From assembly GCA_012518795.1 (NCBI GenBank), contig JAAYRL010000024.1, positions 1 to 64,000 on the forward strand: a DNA stretch of 64,000 nucleotides, given 5' to 3'. The notes below the pieces were generated by a model, which ran no database searches, was not told the DNA's origin, and was given only the letters and a program-made list of their open reading frames with translations. Shown piece after piece: positions 18,963 to 26,788 of this stretch. Every line of letters starts with the position of its first letter. Within the stretch, counting starts at the first letter, position 1. The position numbers and the translations under genes were made by a program. Origin of the DNA: Clostridiaceae bacterium. GTDB taxonomy: Bacteria; Bacillota; Clostridia; Saccharofermentanales; DTU023.

Positions 18963-19384
18963 TGCACACTATTTAAGCCTATACCGGAGAAATCCAGACT
19001 AACCTTAAAAAGTGTGCACAGCCAGCCCATAATAGCCGGCTTTTTCAAAGGACATGCACACTATTTAAGCCTGTCCCGCCGGATTTCCGGACAACCTTAG
19101 AAAGTGTGCAAATTTAACTCCAGAAAGTCGATTTTTTAAAGGACATGCACACTATTTAAGCCTATACCGGAGAAATCCAGACTAACCTTAAAAAGTGTGC
19201 ACAGCCATCCCATAATAGCCGGCTTTTTCAAAGAACATGCACACTATTTAAGCCTGTCCCGCCGGATTTCCGGACAACCTTAGAAAGTGTGCAAATTTAA
19301 CTCCGGAAAGTCGGTTTTTTAAAAAACATGCACACTATTTAAGCCTCTACAGTGGATTTTCAGTATAAGCTTTAAAATTGTGCA
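18963..19384. repeat. Array 1 of the 56-bp palindromic repeat, five units at 91-92 bp phase
   Basis: Units lie at 18963-19018, 19055-19110, 19146-19201, 19238-19293 and 19329-19384, each exactly 56 bp. Each starts TGCACACTATTTAAG; the first four end CTTARAAAGTGTGCA, giving a terminal stem of up to 14 of 15 pairs. Two interior types alternate (A, B, A, B, then a diverged fifth). Units 1 and 3 are identical, as are 2 and 4. The 35-36 bp linkers also alternate but contain mismatches. The array fills the gap between two convergent gene ends. Confidence 0.93.
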
Positions 19385-19434
19385 ATCCAAAGTGTGCAAT
19401 CAAAAATGTGTAATCCAATGAGTAAAATATGATT

Positions 19435-20160
19435 TTACAACTTATCAATTAACATCTCATTTATTTTCTTGTAGAGAATTTCAGAGATTAATTTATGTCC
19501 TTCATCATTCGGATGTATTCCATCTTCACACATATATCTTTCAGGATTGATTTCTTCCAAAAATCTTTGTCGTACATCGATATATAGTGCACCGGTTTCA
19601 ATTGCTAATTCAGTTAATACAGAATTGTAACTTTCATGCCATTGGTAGATTCTTTTGGTTGAGCCACCTAAAAAAGTCAAAAGGTTCTCTTTATTCAAAC
19701 CCTTACTGAAACAATTGAAGTATCGATCAGGATCAAGAGGCGGCAAATTAATAATTACCGGAATAATATTTTTTTCCTGCAAATTATTAATCAACTCTTT
19801 GTATAATTCAAAATACGAATCTAAAGGAACGTTAGGTTGATGATTAAAACTCGGTTGTTGAGCAACATCTGCCCAAAAATAGTCACAATCGTTTCCGCCG
19901 AATCCTAAAAAAGCAATACCGGGTTCAACGATTTCTTCTTTTTTTCGTTGAAATATGGTCAAACCTTTTTTTATAGTAGCACCAAATGAAGCAAAATTTT
20001 TAACTTTAGCTTTGAATTTATCGGCTAAAATATTGATAAAGTTTTGTTTGCTGAGTTCATAGCGATTATCGACAGAATTATAAACAATTCCTTTGCATAC
20101 GGAATCGCCGAAAATATACCAATTTGATAAATAACGGTTGTCTAGAACTAATTGTGTCAA
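19435..20160 (-). CDS. SGNH/GDSL-family hydrolase
   Basis: This is a serine esterase or acetylhydrolase of the SGNH fold. Block I is YIFGDSVCKG with the nucleophile Ser20, block III GFGGNDCDYFW, and block V EDGIHPNDEGHKL with the Asp and His of the triad. No signal peptide is visible, so it is probably cytoplasmic. The ORF track starts at 20190, but a strong AAGGAGGG lies inside that extension at 20168-20175, 7 bp before a TTG at 20160. TTG is therefore the likely start, giving 241 aa. The substrate is unknown. Confidence 0.85.
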   Translation of the reverse strand: MTQLVLDNRYLSNWYIFGDSVCKGIVYNSVDNRYELSKQNFINILADKFKAKVKNFASFGATIKKGLTIFQRKKEEIVEPGIAFLGFGGNDCDYFWADVAQQPSFNHQPNVPLDSYFELYKELINNLQEKNIIPVIINLPPLDPDRYFNCFSKGLNKENLLTFLGGSTKRIYQWHESYNSVLTELAIETGALYIDVRQRFLEEINPERYMCEDGIHPNDEGHKLISEILYKKINEMLIDKL

Positions 20161-20533
20161 AACAAATCCCTCCTTATCTAGTTTTCGCAAACAATTTGCT
20201 CATGTAACTAACGACTTAAATCATATTATAAATATTTAATCATGTTCTCGACTATGTTTTCAGGTAAAGTAAACCAATTAACTTTATGATGTAGTTATCA
20301 AAACTATATTATATAGTTTTTGCAATGTCAAGATATGTTTGTTAAAATATATCTTAAATTGATTAAAAATATTAAGAAATTCCTTTGTATTATTGATTAG
20401 AAATCATTTTTAGTTAGAAGTTGTGTTCAAATTGAAAATATTTCTAAATTCAAATATTGTTTTTGATATTCCTTAAATTTTTTTTAATTAATTCTAATTT
20501 AACATTATAGAACTTTAATTTAAAGAGGATGTT
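20161..20533. other. Intergenic region between divergent genes, 373 bp
   Basis: This very AT-rich stretch separates the SGNH hydrolase and DUF1836 genes. It holds the hydrolase ribosome site (20168-20175) and a promoter-like TTGCAA-17 bp-TAAAAT at 20320-20348 on the plus strand. No small ORF or structured RNA stands out. Confidence 0.55.
20320..20348 (+). promoter_or_regulatory. Candidate sigma-A promoter upstream of the DUF1836 gene
   Basis: TTGCAA at 20320-20325 and TAAAAT at 20343-20348 are separated by 17 bp. It lies about 185 bp before the DUF1836 start, implying a long leader if it is used. Confidence 0.35.
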
Positions 20534-21202
20534 ATGGAAAACGAAAAAAATAAAGAAATAATGAAAAATAGTGACCTGAAATCCATCAAAAACGATCCGG
20601 CAACTAATAAAGAGAAAACTAAAATTAGAGTTTCCAAAAATGTTCCCTCTGAAACTAAATCAAAAACAAGAATCGGAGCACAGAAAAAAGTTCCGGTAGC
20701 TGAACAGGACCCGCCAATAAGCTTTGAACAAATTCTACGTGAGAAACGTCCGCAAGAATGGGATTTACTGCCTGATATAGAGCTCTATATGGATCAGTTA
20801 TTGAGCTACGTAAATCGTCAGGTTCCTGAAATGATGCGTGATCAGGAACTGACTAAATCAATGGTCAACAATTACATTAAACAACAGGTAATTCCTCGAC
20901 CTAATGGGAAGCGCTATACCAAACAACATATAGCCGAATTGAGTTATCTTTTGATGTTAAAAGAAGTATTACCGATTCAACAATGTAAAGAACTTTTTGA
21001 ACAATTAAAAATTGGTGACGATGTTGAGCAAAATTATGCAAAATTTCTGAATTTACTGGATGAAATATTGCTTGGTGGAGCTGACGATTTGACAAAAATA
21101 TCCGGAAAAGACACCGGTTCAGAAGCCTTGCGTTTTGCTTTGCTAAGTTATGTCACGCGCAGAATAGCTTTGTTTTTGATCAATCAAAACACGACTATTT
21201 AA
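20534..21202 (+). CDS. DUF1836 domain protein, putative MerR-like DNA-binding regulator
   Basis: It has a Lys/Asn-rich disordered N-terminus (about 60 residues), then the DUF1836 domain. SMVNNYIKQQVIPRPNGKRYTKQHIAELSYLLMLKEVLPI resembles a MerR-type winged helix: helix, wing with Lys-Arg-Tyr, helix. The family is typical of Bacillota and has no settled role, but is thought to bind DNA. GAGGATGTT precedes the ATG. It stands alone before the tRNA pair. Confidence 0.8.
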   Translation: MENEKNKEIMKNSDLKSIKNDPATNKEKTKIRVSKNVPSETKSKTRIGAQKKVPVAEQDPPISFEQILREKRPQEWDLLPDIELYMDQLLSYVNRQVPEMMRDQELTKSMVNNYIKQQVIPRPNGKRYTKQHIAELSYLLMLKEVLPIQQCKELFEQLKIGDDVEQNYAKFLNLLDEILLGGADDLTKISGKDTGSEALRFALLSYVTRRIALFLINQNTTI

Positions 21203-21279
21203 AGGAGTAAATGGTCTTTCTAAGTTTCCGGAATTCTTTTGCTCTTTAAAATGCGAGAAGAATCTGTTTGCAACAAAGA

Positions 21280-21309
21280 TTGGACAAATGATTTCTATTA
21301 TTGTATTAT
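21280..21309 (+). promoter_or_regulatory. Candidate promoter for the tRNA-Gly/tRNA-Arg pair
   Basis: TTGGAC at 21280-21285 and TATTAT at 21304-21309 have an 18-bp spacer. The -10 ends 30 bp before tRNA-Gly, a sensible distance for a tRNA precursor. Confidence 0.5.
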
Positions 21310-21339
21310 GTTTTAGCATTGTTTTCGGGGAGTTAATTT

Positions 21340-21413
21340 GCGGGTGTAGTTCAACGGTAGAACATCAGCCTTCCAAGCTGAATACGAGGGTTCGATTCCC
21401 TTCACCCGCTCCA
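21340..21413 (+). tRNA. tRNA-Gly (anticodon TCC)
   Basis: The cloverleaf is complete: acceptor GCGGGTG pairs with CACCCGC, the anticodon loop is CTTCCAA (anticodon TCC), and the T-loop is GGTTCGATTCC. The 3' CCA is encoded. It reads GGA codons, and by wobble other Gly codons. Confidence 0.97.
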
Positions 21414-21436
21414 TTATAGCTCCTCATTTCAATTAC

Positions 21437-21513
21437 GGGTCTATAGCTCAGCTGGATAGAGCAACAGCCTTCTAAGCTGTGGGTCGCAGGTTCGAATCCT
21501 GCTAGGCTCACCA
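21437..21513 (+). tRNA. tRNA-Arg (anticodon TCT)
   Basis: The acceptor GGGTCTA pairs with TAGGCTC with one G-U. The D-loop is AGCTCAGCTGGATAGAGC, the anticodon loop CTTCTAA (anticodon TCT), and the T-loop GGTTCGAATCC, with CCA encoded. It decodes AGA/AGG. It lies 23 bp after tRNA-Gly, and the two share a promoter and terminator. Confidence 0.97.
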
Positions 21514-21517
21514 TCGT

Positions 21518-21555
21518 GAAAGCACTGATATTAAGGCGTTTCAGTGCTTTTTTAT
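21518..21555 (+). terminator. Rho-independent terminator of the tRNA pair
   Basis: GAAAGCACTGA and TCAGTGCTTT form a 9-10 bp stem around a 12-nt loop, followed directly by a T-run. It begins 5 bp after the CCA of tRNA-Arg. Confidence 0.9.
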
Positions 21556-21602
21556 TTTTAAATTAATCTTCGAAAATTTATTTTGCACTATATTTTGCTC
21601 GT

Positions 21603-21694
21603 AATGACTTAAAAGTCAGCAGAATTTTGAACCGAATGTATGTCATAATATATTAGGGTGCATCAAATGACTTAAAAATCAGCAGAATTTTGAA
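21603..21694. repeat. 29-bp direct repeat containing a TGACTT/AAGTCA dyad, two copies
   Basis: AATGACTTAAAAGTCAGCAG... at 21603-21631 recurs at 21666-21694 with one change, a 63-bp period. The first copy has a TGACTT-AA-AAGTCA dyad. It lies between the tRNA terminator and the 3' end of the DUF3006 gene. Confidence 0.7.
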
Positions 21695-21701
21695 AGCAAA
21701 T

Positions 21702-21908
21702 TTAACAATCAAAAAGATCATTTAATCTCTCTGCTATATTTTCTTTTCTCTTTGCTGTTTCATCATGATCTATCTCAAAATATACCCTGATTACATCTCC
21801 CTCTTTTGCTTTGGAGGGTAAAAGAGATTTTTTAATATTAATTATTTCACCTTCCATCTCACATATAGCGTATTCATTTTCAAAACGATCAACTAATAAT
21901 TTAATCAT
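21702..21908 (-). CDS. DUF3006 domain small protein
   Basis: This 68-residue protein reads VDRFENEYAICEMEGEIINIKKSLLPSKAKEGDVIRVYFEID, the standard DUF3006 pattern of a small beta-rich domain. AGAGG sits before the ATG. It lies directly downstream of a metallo-beta-lactamase-fold lipoprotein gene on the same strand. DUF3006 genes are often found beside such ComEC-like hydrolases, so a shared function is likely, though unknown. Confidence 0.82.
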   Translation of the reverse strand: MIKLLVDRFENEYAICEMEGEIINIKKSLLPSKAKEGDVIRVYFEIDHDETAKRKENIAERLNDLFDC

Positions 21909-22041
21909 ATAAACCTCTATGAATAGTATTTCTTTAAAAGTCTCAGCACTACATTTTTTAATACTATGTGAAGTAGATTTCTCATAAAAATCTGAAGAGT
22001 AAATCTATTTATATATTAATGATATTTATAAATTAATGATA

Positions 22042-23475
22042 TTATGGATTGCATCTCTTGCAGGGAACATAACCTTGATTTATTGCATCGTTTCTGTCGT
22101 AGATCGGCACTTTATTACCGGGATTCATTTGATCGACAGAACTACAAGAACTATGATGAAATTTTCCTGTGTTTGAATTTCCTATATAAGGTGCTACTGC
22201 AGGTTGAATTATTGGTGCTTCGGTTACTAAAGTAGTTGTTGGCGGAACAGATGACTGTGTTACTGTCTGTGCAATGGTTTGTTCAACAGTAGATTCAACA
22301 GTAGATTCAACAGTAGATTTAATAGTAGCTTCAATAGTAACAGTTTGCTCCCCGGTAGTTTCACTGATATTTTGAGGTGCAGCTGAAATAGGCGTTTGTG
22401 TGGTTATTGTCTGAAGCACTTCTGTTGTTGGCAAAGTACCGGCTATTAGTCCATTATTGGGCTTTTGATTAAACGATATACTTTTTCCGTCTGAAGATGC
22501 AATGATTGATCCTTGTAAATCGGTTCTATAAATATCAATGTTGTTGTCTCTTAATCTTTGTAATACTTTAAGATCCGGATAGCCATAAGAATTGTCTTGG
22601 GCACAGGAAATGACTGCATAACTTGGAGTGACAGCTGTGATGAATTGATCGGTAGTGCCGGTATCTGATCCGTGATGAGCGACTTTTAACACGTCAGCAC
22701 TTATGTCTTGATTGCTGCTAATTATTTCTAATTCAGAAATTGCTTCAATATCTCCCGTAAAAAGAAATGAATTATCACCGTGATTTAATTTTAATGCAAT
22801 CGAATAATTGTTTAAATCTTCATAGAAGTCAGAAACGGGAGCAACTATAGTGAAACTTGCATCACCGAAATTGTAGACATCATTAACATTAGGCTGAAAA
22901 ACCTTGGCTCTGCTAAATGCGACTGAAGTTAAAAAATTGTCAAATGTCTCAGAAGTATGAGTTACATTAGGCATTATAATAGTATCTATTTCAATGCTTT
23001 CTACAATTTCAATAAGCCCGCCAATGTGATCTTCATGTGGATGTGTTGCAATAACATAATCTAAAGAATCAATATTTTGATCTTGGAGATAGTTATAGCA
23101 ACTTCGATCTTGTGAACCACCGTCGATCAACATGTTGTAGTCGCCATATTTAATTAAAATGCTATCTCCTTGTCCCACATCTATAAAGTGGACTTCTAAT
23201 CTTTCCTGATGGTCCTGTTTGATTTCCTTTGTCGTAGAAACAGCTAATGATTTTTTAGATTTTTCTGTCGAGGATTTTTCTGTTGTAGTTCTCGCAGCTG
23301 AAGTTTTTTCTGAAGTTACTTCTGAAGTGGTCTCTGATGCTGTTTCTTCAGAGACGCTTTCTATGGTTTTAGGTTTAGATGATTCCTTAATTTCAAGACG
23401 ACCGCGATTTGAACAACCTGAAAATATTAAAAATATTGAAAGTAAAAGTAAAATGAATTTATTGTATTTTTTCAT
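22042..23475 (-). CDS. Lipoprotein with ComEC/Rec2-type metallo-beta-lactamase domain and C-terminal Cys/His zinc-binding motif
   Basis: A signal peptide with lipobox FSGC (Cys21) anchors it outside the membrane. A Ser/Thr-rich linker leads to a metallo-beta-lactamase domain (about residues 90-335) with VHFIDVGQGDSILI and the metal ligands THPHEDHIGG, plus AHHGSDTG, as in the nuclease-like domain of ComEC. A second low-complexity linker contains STVESTVESTVEQT. The C-terminus (HHSSCSSVDQMNPGNKVPIY..GYVPCKRCNP) resembles Ada-type or thermonuclease-associated Cys/His modules. An extracellular nuclease or phosphodiesterase role is the best inference. Confidence 0.85.
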   Translation of the reverse strand: MKKYNKFILLLLSIFLIFSGCSNRGRLEIKESSKPKTIESVSEETASETTSEVTSEKTSAARTTTEKSSTEKSKKSLAVSTTKEIKQDHQERLEVHFIDVGQGDSILIKYGDYNMLIDGGSQDRSCYNYLQDQNIDSLDYVIATHPHEDHIGGLIEIVESIEIDTIIMPNVTHTSETFDNFLTSVAFSRAKVFQPNVNDVYNFGDASFTIVAPVSDFYEDLNNYSIALKLNHGDNSFLFTGDIEAISELEIISSNQDISADVLKVAHHGSDTGTTDQFITAVTPSYAVISCAQDNSYGYPDLKVLQRLRDNNIDIYRTDLQGSIIASSDGKSISFNQKPNNGLIAGTLPTTEVLQTITTQTPISAAPQNISETTGEQTVTIEATIKSTVESTVESTVEQTIAQTVTQSSVPPTTTLVTEAPIIQPAVAPYIGNSNTGKFHHSSCSSVDQMNPGNKVPIYDRNDAINQGYVPCKRCNP

Positions 23476-23846
23476 ATATCTGTAAAATCTCCTGATTTAT
23501 CGATAAAACTATTTTAACATGAAGCGGATTTTGATTTCTTATAATTAAACCATTTTCTTTTTTTCATATATTTATCTTTAATAATAGATAGATAAAAATT
23601 ATTACATAATTAAATTCTGTAATTAAACAAGAAGTGAAAAATTAATTGTTTGTGAAATACTTTTGAATAATTTCTTATATTGATTGAAAAAACAAAAGAT
23701 TATTGTCACAATATATGCGGTGTCAGATTTGCATTCTGCTTTTAAAAATCGAATCATTAAAATTTTTTATTTGTTATTAAGTTAACATCTGATATATATT
23801 ATGATTGTTTAAAAAATAATTTGTTGTCACTGGAAGGAGTATATCT
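23476..23846. other. Intergenic region between divergent genes, 371 bp
   Basis: This AT-rich region lies upstream of both the MBL lipoprotein and the H+-PPase gene. A possible promoter for the PPase is TTGTTA at 23771 with TATATA/TATATT at 23793-23800. No ORF, strong hairpin or RNA gene was recognised. Confidence 0.5.
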
Positions 23847-25952
23847 ATGAATCAATTAACGGTTATTCTTATAGTTTCATTTGCGGTCAGTGTGCTGGCT
23901 TTTTTCGTTGCTTGGCTACTCTATCGTTGGCTGGTTGGAATCAGGGTTGAGAACAAGCGAGCTCTTGAATTATCGGGATTGATTCGTGAAGGCTCGAATA
24001 CTTTTCTTAAACGAGAGTATCGATATCTTGCATATTTCGGTTCAGCAGTTGCGGCTCTTATTTTATTATTCCTGCCTAAACCTATTTGGCAAGGGAATGT
24101 TATAGATAATATATCAATGGCTTTAGCCTATATTACCGGTACGTTTTTTTCCGGACTGGCCGGAAAAATTGGCATGGAAGTTGCTACACGCGCCAATGTA
24201 CGTGCTGCAGAAGCTGCAGCCAAGCATGGGATCAGCTTGTCTTTTTTAAGTGGTTTTCGTGGTGGAGCAGTTATGGGTATGGCAGTTGTCGGTGCCAGCT
24301 TATTAGGTGTATGTGCAATTTACGCTTTTACCGGTGATGCAATAACCTTGTTAGGTTTCAGTTTCGGGGCAAGTTCAATGGCATTATTTGCTAAAGCCGG
24401 TGGTGGTATTTTTACAAAAACAGCTGATATCAGTGCTGACTTAGTCGGTAAAGTCACTTTAGGGTTGCCTGAAGACGATCCGCGTAATCCGGCTGTAATT
24501 GCTGATAATGTAGGTGATAATGTCGGTGACGTAGCAGGTATGGGTGCTGATTTATTCGATTCTAATGTTGCCGCTATGGCTGCTGCCTTAGTAATGGGAA
24601 TTTCACTAGATCAACAGGCCGGCAACAATCTCAATGTAATGACTGTGTTTTGTTTTGCGACAGTTGGTTTGTTGGCTTCAATCATCGGTGTAGGAACAGC
24701 CCGTTTAAAAGAAGGTGAAAATCCAACAAAAGTGTTAAATTCGAGTACTTATGTTACTACTGCCATATATTTAATTTTAACTGCCGGTTTGACAGCTATA
24801 TTTAATTTCTCATGGAGAGTATGGGGAGCTGCGGCGATCGGATTAGCTGTAGGGTTAATAATCGGTTTGACTACGGATTACTTTACCAATGATGAACGCA
24901 GGCCTGTGCGTACCGTAGCCAAGATGTCTGAATCGGGTCCTGCCTTTACTATTCTTTCGGGTATTTCATATTCCTTTATCAGTGTACTTCCGGCTATGCT
25001 GGGAATTGCTGTTGCTGCTTTACTGGCATACACTATATGTAATCCATTGGGCGACGGTTATGCTATGTACGGCATTTCAATGTCTGCTGTCGGTATGCTA
25101 TCTATAGTTGGTATGATTATCTCAAATGATGCTTATGGTCCGATTGTCGATAACGCACGCGGTTTGGTTGAGATGGCTGAATTAGGAGATGAAGCTTTGG
25201 AAATAACAGATGAATTAGACAGTGCCGGAAATACAGTCAAAGCTATTACCAAAGGATTTGCAATCGGTGCAGCAGGTTTGACGGTCATTTCTATGCTGGG
25301 TGCTTATATTACTGAGGTTAATGTTGCAGCAGTTGAGCAAGGTATCATCAAAGCCGGTGAAAGTCTATTAAAGGGTTTTGATATTCTTGATCCTTTGGTA
25401 TTTTTTGGTTTAATTGTTGGTGCTGCGGTTCCGGCGGTTTTCTCTGCCATGTTAATGCGTGGAGTTGATAAAAATGCTGTACGGATGGTTGAAGAAATCC
25501 ATCGTCAATTTGATGAAATTGAAGGGCTAAAGGAAGGTGCAGAGGGTGTAGTTCCTGAATATGATAAATGTATATCTATTGCAACAGATGGTGCATTGAG
25601 AGAACTTATTCCTGCCGGTTTATTTGCGATAATAGCGACTGTTGTTGTCGGTTTTACCGGTGGGGTTTCTGCGATAGGCGGTTTCCTGACCGGAAATATT
25701 GTCACCGGATTATTACTTTCACTATTTATGTCAAATGCAGGTGGCCTCTGGGATAATGCCAAGAAATATATAGAAGCAGGTAATTGTGGCGGACCGGGTT
25801 CTGATGCTCATAAAGCTGCGGTTGTCGGTGATACAGTTGGTGATCCGTTTAAAGATACTGCAGGACCTTCAATCAATACGCAAATTACTGTTGTGTCTTT
25901 ACTTTCTTCATTGATGGCATCCATTTTTCTGGCTTTTTCATTGTTTGGCTGA
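23847..25952 (+). CDS. hppA: Membrane-bound H+-translocating pyrophosphatase, K+-independent type
   Basis: It couples PPi hydrolysis to ion pumping across the membrane. There are about 16 TM helices in 701 aa, the family length. The PPi/Mg site motifs DDPRNPAVIADNVGDNVGDVAGMGADLFDS and GDTVGDPFKDTAGPSIN are intact. The K+-selectivity loop reads GNTVKAITKG with Lys465. In K+-dependent enzymes (H+ or Na+ pumps) this lysine is alanine, so this enzyme fits the K+-independent proton pump class. GGAAGGAG precedes the ATG. It is likely a single-gene transcript, ending 6 bp from the convergent tetR gene. Confidence 0.96.
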   Translation: MNQLTVILIVSFAVSVLAFFVAWLLYRWLVGIRVENKRALELSGLIREGSNTFLKREYRYLAYFGSAVAALILLFLPKPIWQGNVIDNISMALAYITGTFFSGLAGKIGMEVATRANVRAAEAAAKHGISLSFLSGFRGGAVMGMAVVGASLLGVCAIYAFTGDAITLLGFSFGASSMALFAKAGGGIFTKTADISADLVGKVTLGLPEDDPRNPAVIADNVGDNVGDVAGMGADLFDSNVAAMAAALVMGISLDQQAGNNLNVMTVFCFATVGLLASIIGVGTARLKEGENPTKVLNSSTYVTTAIYLILTAGLTAIFNFSWRVWGAAAIGLAVGLIIGLTTDYFTNDERRPVRTVAKMSESGPAFTILSGISYSFISVLPAMLGIAVAALLAYTICNPLGDGYAMYGISMSAVGMLSIVGMIISNDAYGPIVDNARGLVEMAELGDEALEITDELDSAGNTVKAITKGFAIGAAGLTVISMLGAYITEVNVAAVEQGIIKAGESLLKGFDILDPLVFFGLIVGAAVPAVFSAMLMRGVDKNAVRMVEEIHRQFDEIEGLKEGAEGVVPEYDKCISIATDGALRELIPAGLFAIIATVVVGFTGGVSAIGGFLTGNIVTGLLLSLFMSNAGGLWDNAKKYIEAGNCGGPGSDAHKAAVVGDTVGDPFKDTAGPSINTQITVVSLLSSLMASIFLAFSLFG

Positions 25953-25958
25953 TATTAG

Positions 25959-26555
25959 TTATGGTTGTTGAAATGCCGTAAGAATATCTCGTAAACGTTG
26001 TTCAGTATCAGGATCTTGTCGCATTCGCTCAGCTACGCCGGGCATTGAGACAGTTGCAGCTAAACCGTGAACCATAGACCACATTGCAAGCAAAATATTA
26101 TGTTTTTGTTTTTCAGAGATGGGAAAGTTTTCAAAAATTGATTCAGCGGCGTGTTTGAGTACCGAAAAGGCTGGATTTTCATTATATTGATTATTTAAAA
26201 GAATGGCTTCTGCATGGTTGCTTCGGCTAAATAATACGGAAAAATAATTGGGTTTGTTTAGAAAAAACAAGATGTAAGTAAGTCCCAGTTCAATTATCAG
26301 CGATTTATTTCCGGAATGAAGTTTTTCGGTTTCTTGAAGTTGCTTGGTTAATTCAAGCATGACAAAATCTATGATTGCACGGATAAACTCGTCTTTATTT
26401 TTAAAGTGTGCATATGGTGCAGCAGAACTTACACCACATTGTTTTGCGACTTCTCGCAGTGAGAGCTTTTCTTCACCGTATTGTGCGAGCATTTCTAAGC
26501 CTTGGCGGATCAAAGCTTGGGGTAGATTTCCATGATGATAGTTTTGTTTTGCCAT
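25959..26555 (-). CDS. TetR/AcrR-family transcriptional regulator
   Basis: The N-terminal HTH is well matched: GEEKLSLREVAKQCGVSSAAPYAHFKNKDEFIRAIIDF (residues 27-64). A ligand domain follows, with FENFPISEKQKHNILLAMWSMVHGLAATVSMPG typical of the TetR C-terminal family 13/WHG type. The ORF track starts at 26567, but TTGGGAG lies 5 bp before the ATG at 26555 (MAKQNYHHGNL), giving 198 aa. No obvious efflux gene is adjacent; the metallophosphoesterase is divergent. Confidence 0.9.
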   Translation of the reverse strand: MAKQNYHHGNLPQALIRQGLEMLAQYGEEKLSLREVAKQCGVSSAAPYAHFKNKDEFIRAIIDFVMLELTKQLQETEKLHSGNKSLIIELGLTYILFFLNKPNYFSVLFSRSNHAEAILLNNQYNENPAFSVLKHAAESIFENFPISEKQKHNILLAMWSMVHGLAATVSMPGVAERMRQDPDTEQRLRDILTAFQQP

Positions 26556-26704
26556 GTTTACTCCCAAGTAATTTACTCATAGTTTTCTTAATCAAGTGTA
26601 TTTTGTATAAAATATTCCTGATCAATGAATCGTATAAATAATAAAATGATACTTAAAACTGAAATACTTATCAAATTAAGTCAAGAGATTTATCTATAGC
26701 TATA

Positions 26705-26734
26705 TTGAAAATTAAATATTTTCTGATGTATACT
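26705..26734 (+). promoter_or_regulatory. Candidate promoter for the metallophosphoesterase gene
   Basis: TTGAAA at 26705-26710 and TATACT at 26729-26734 have an 18-bp spacer. They lie about 44 bp upstream of the GGGAGG ribosome site at 26778-26783. Confidence 0.5.
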
Positions 26735-26788
26735 CTTAAAGACTTAATTTTAGCCGCAAATTATTTGCCGTAATATTGGGAGGTTCTT

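Noticed and set aside
18963-19384. CRISPR array
   Set aside because: The 56-bp units are too long and palindromic, two subtypes alternate, the 35-36 bp linkers repeat each other instead of being unique, and there are no cas genes.
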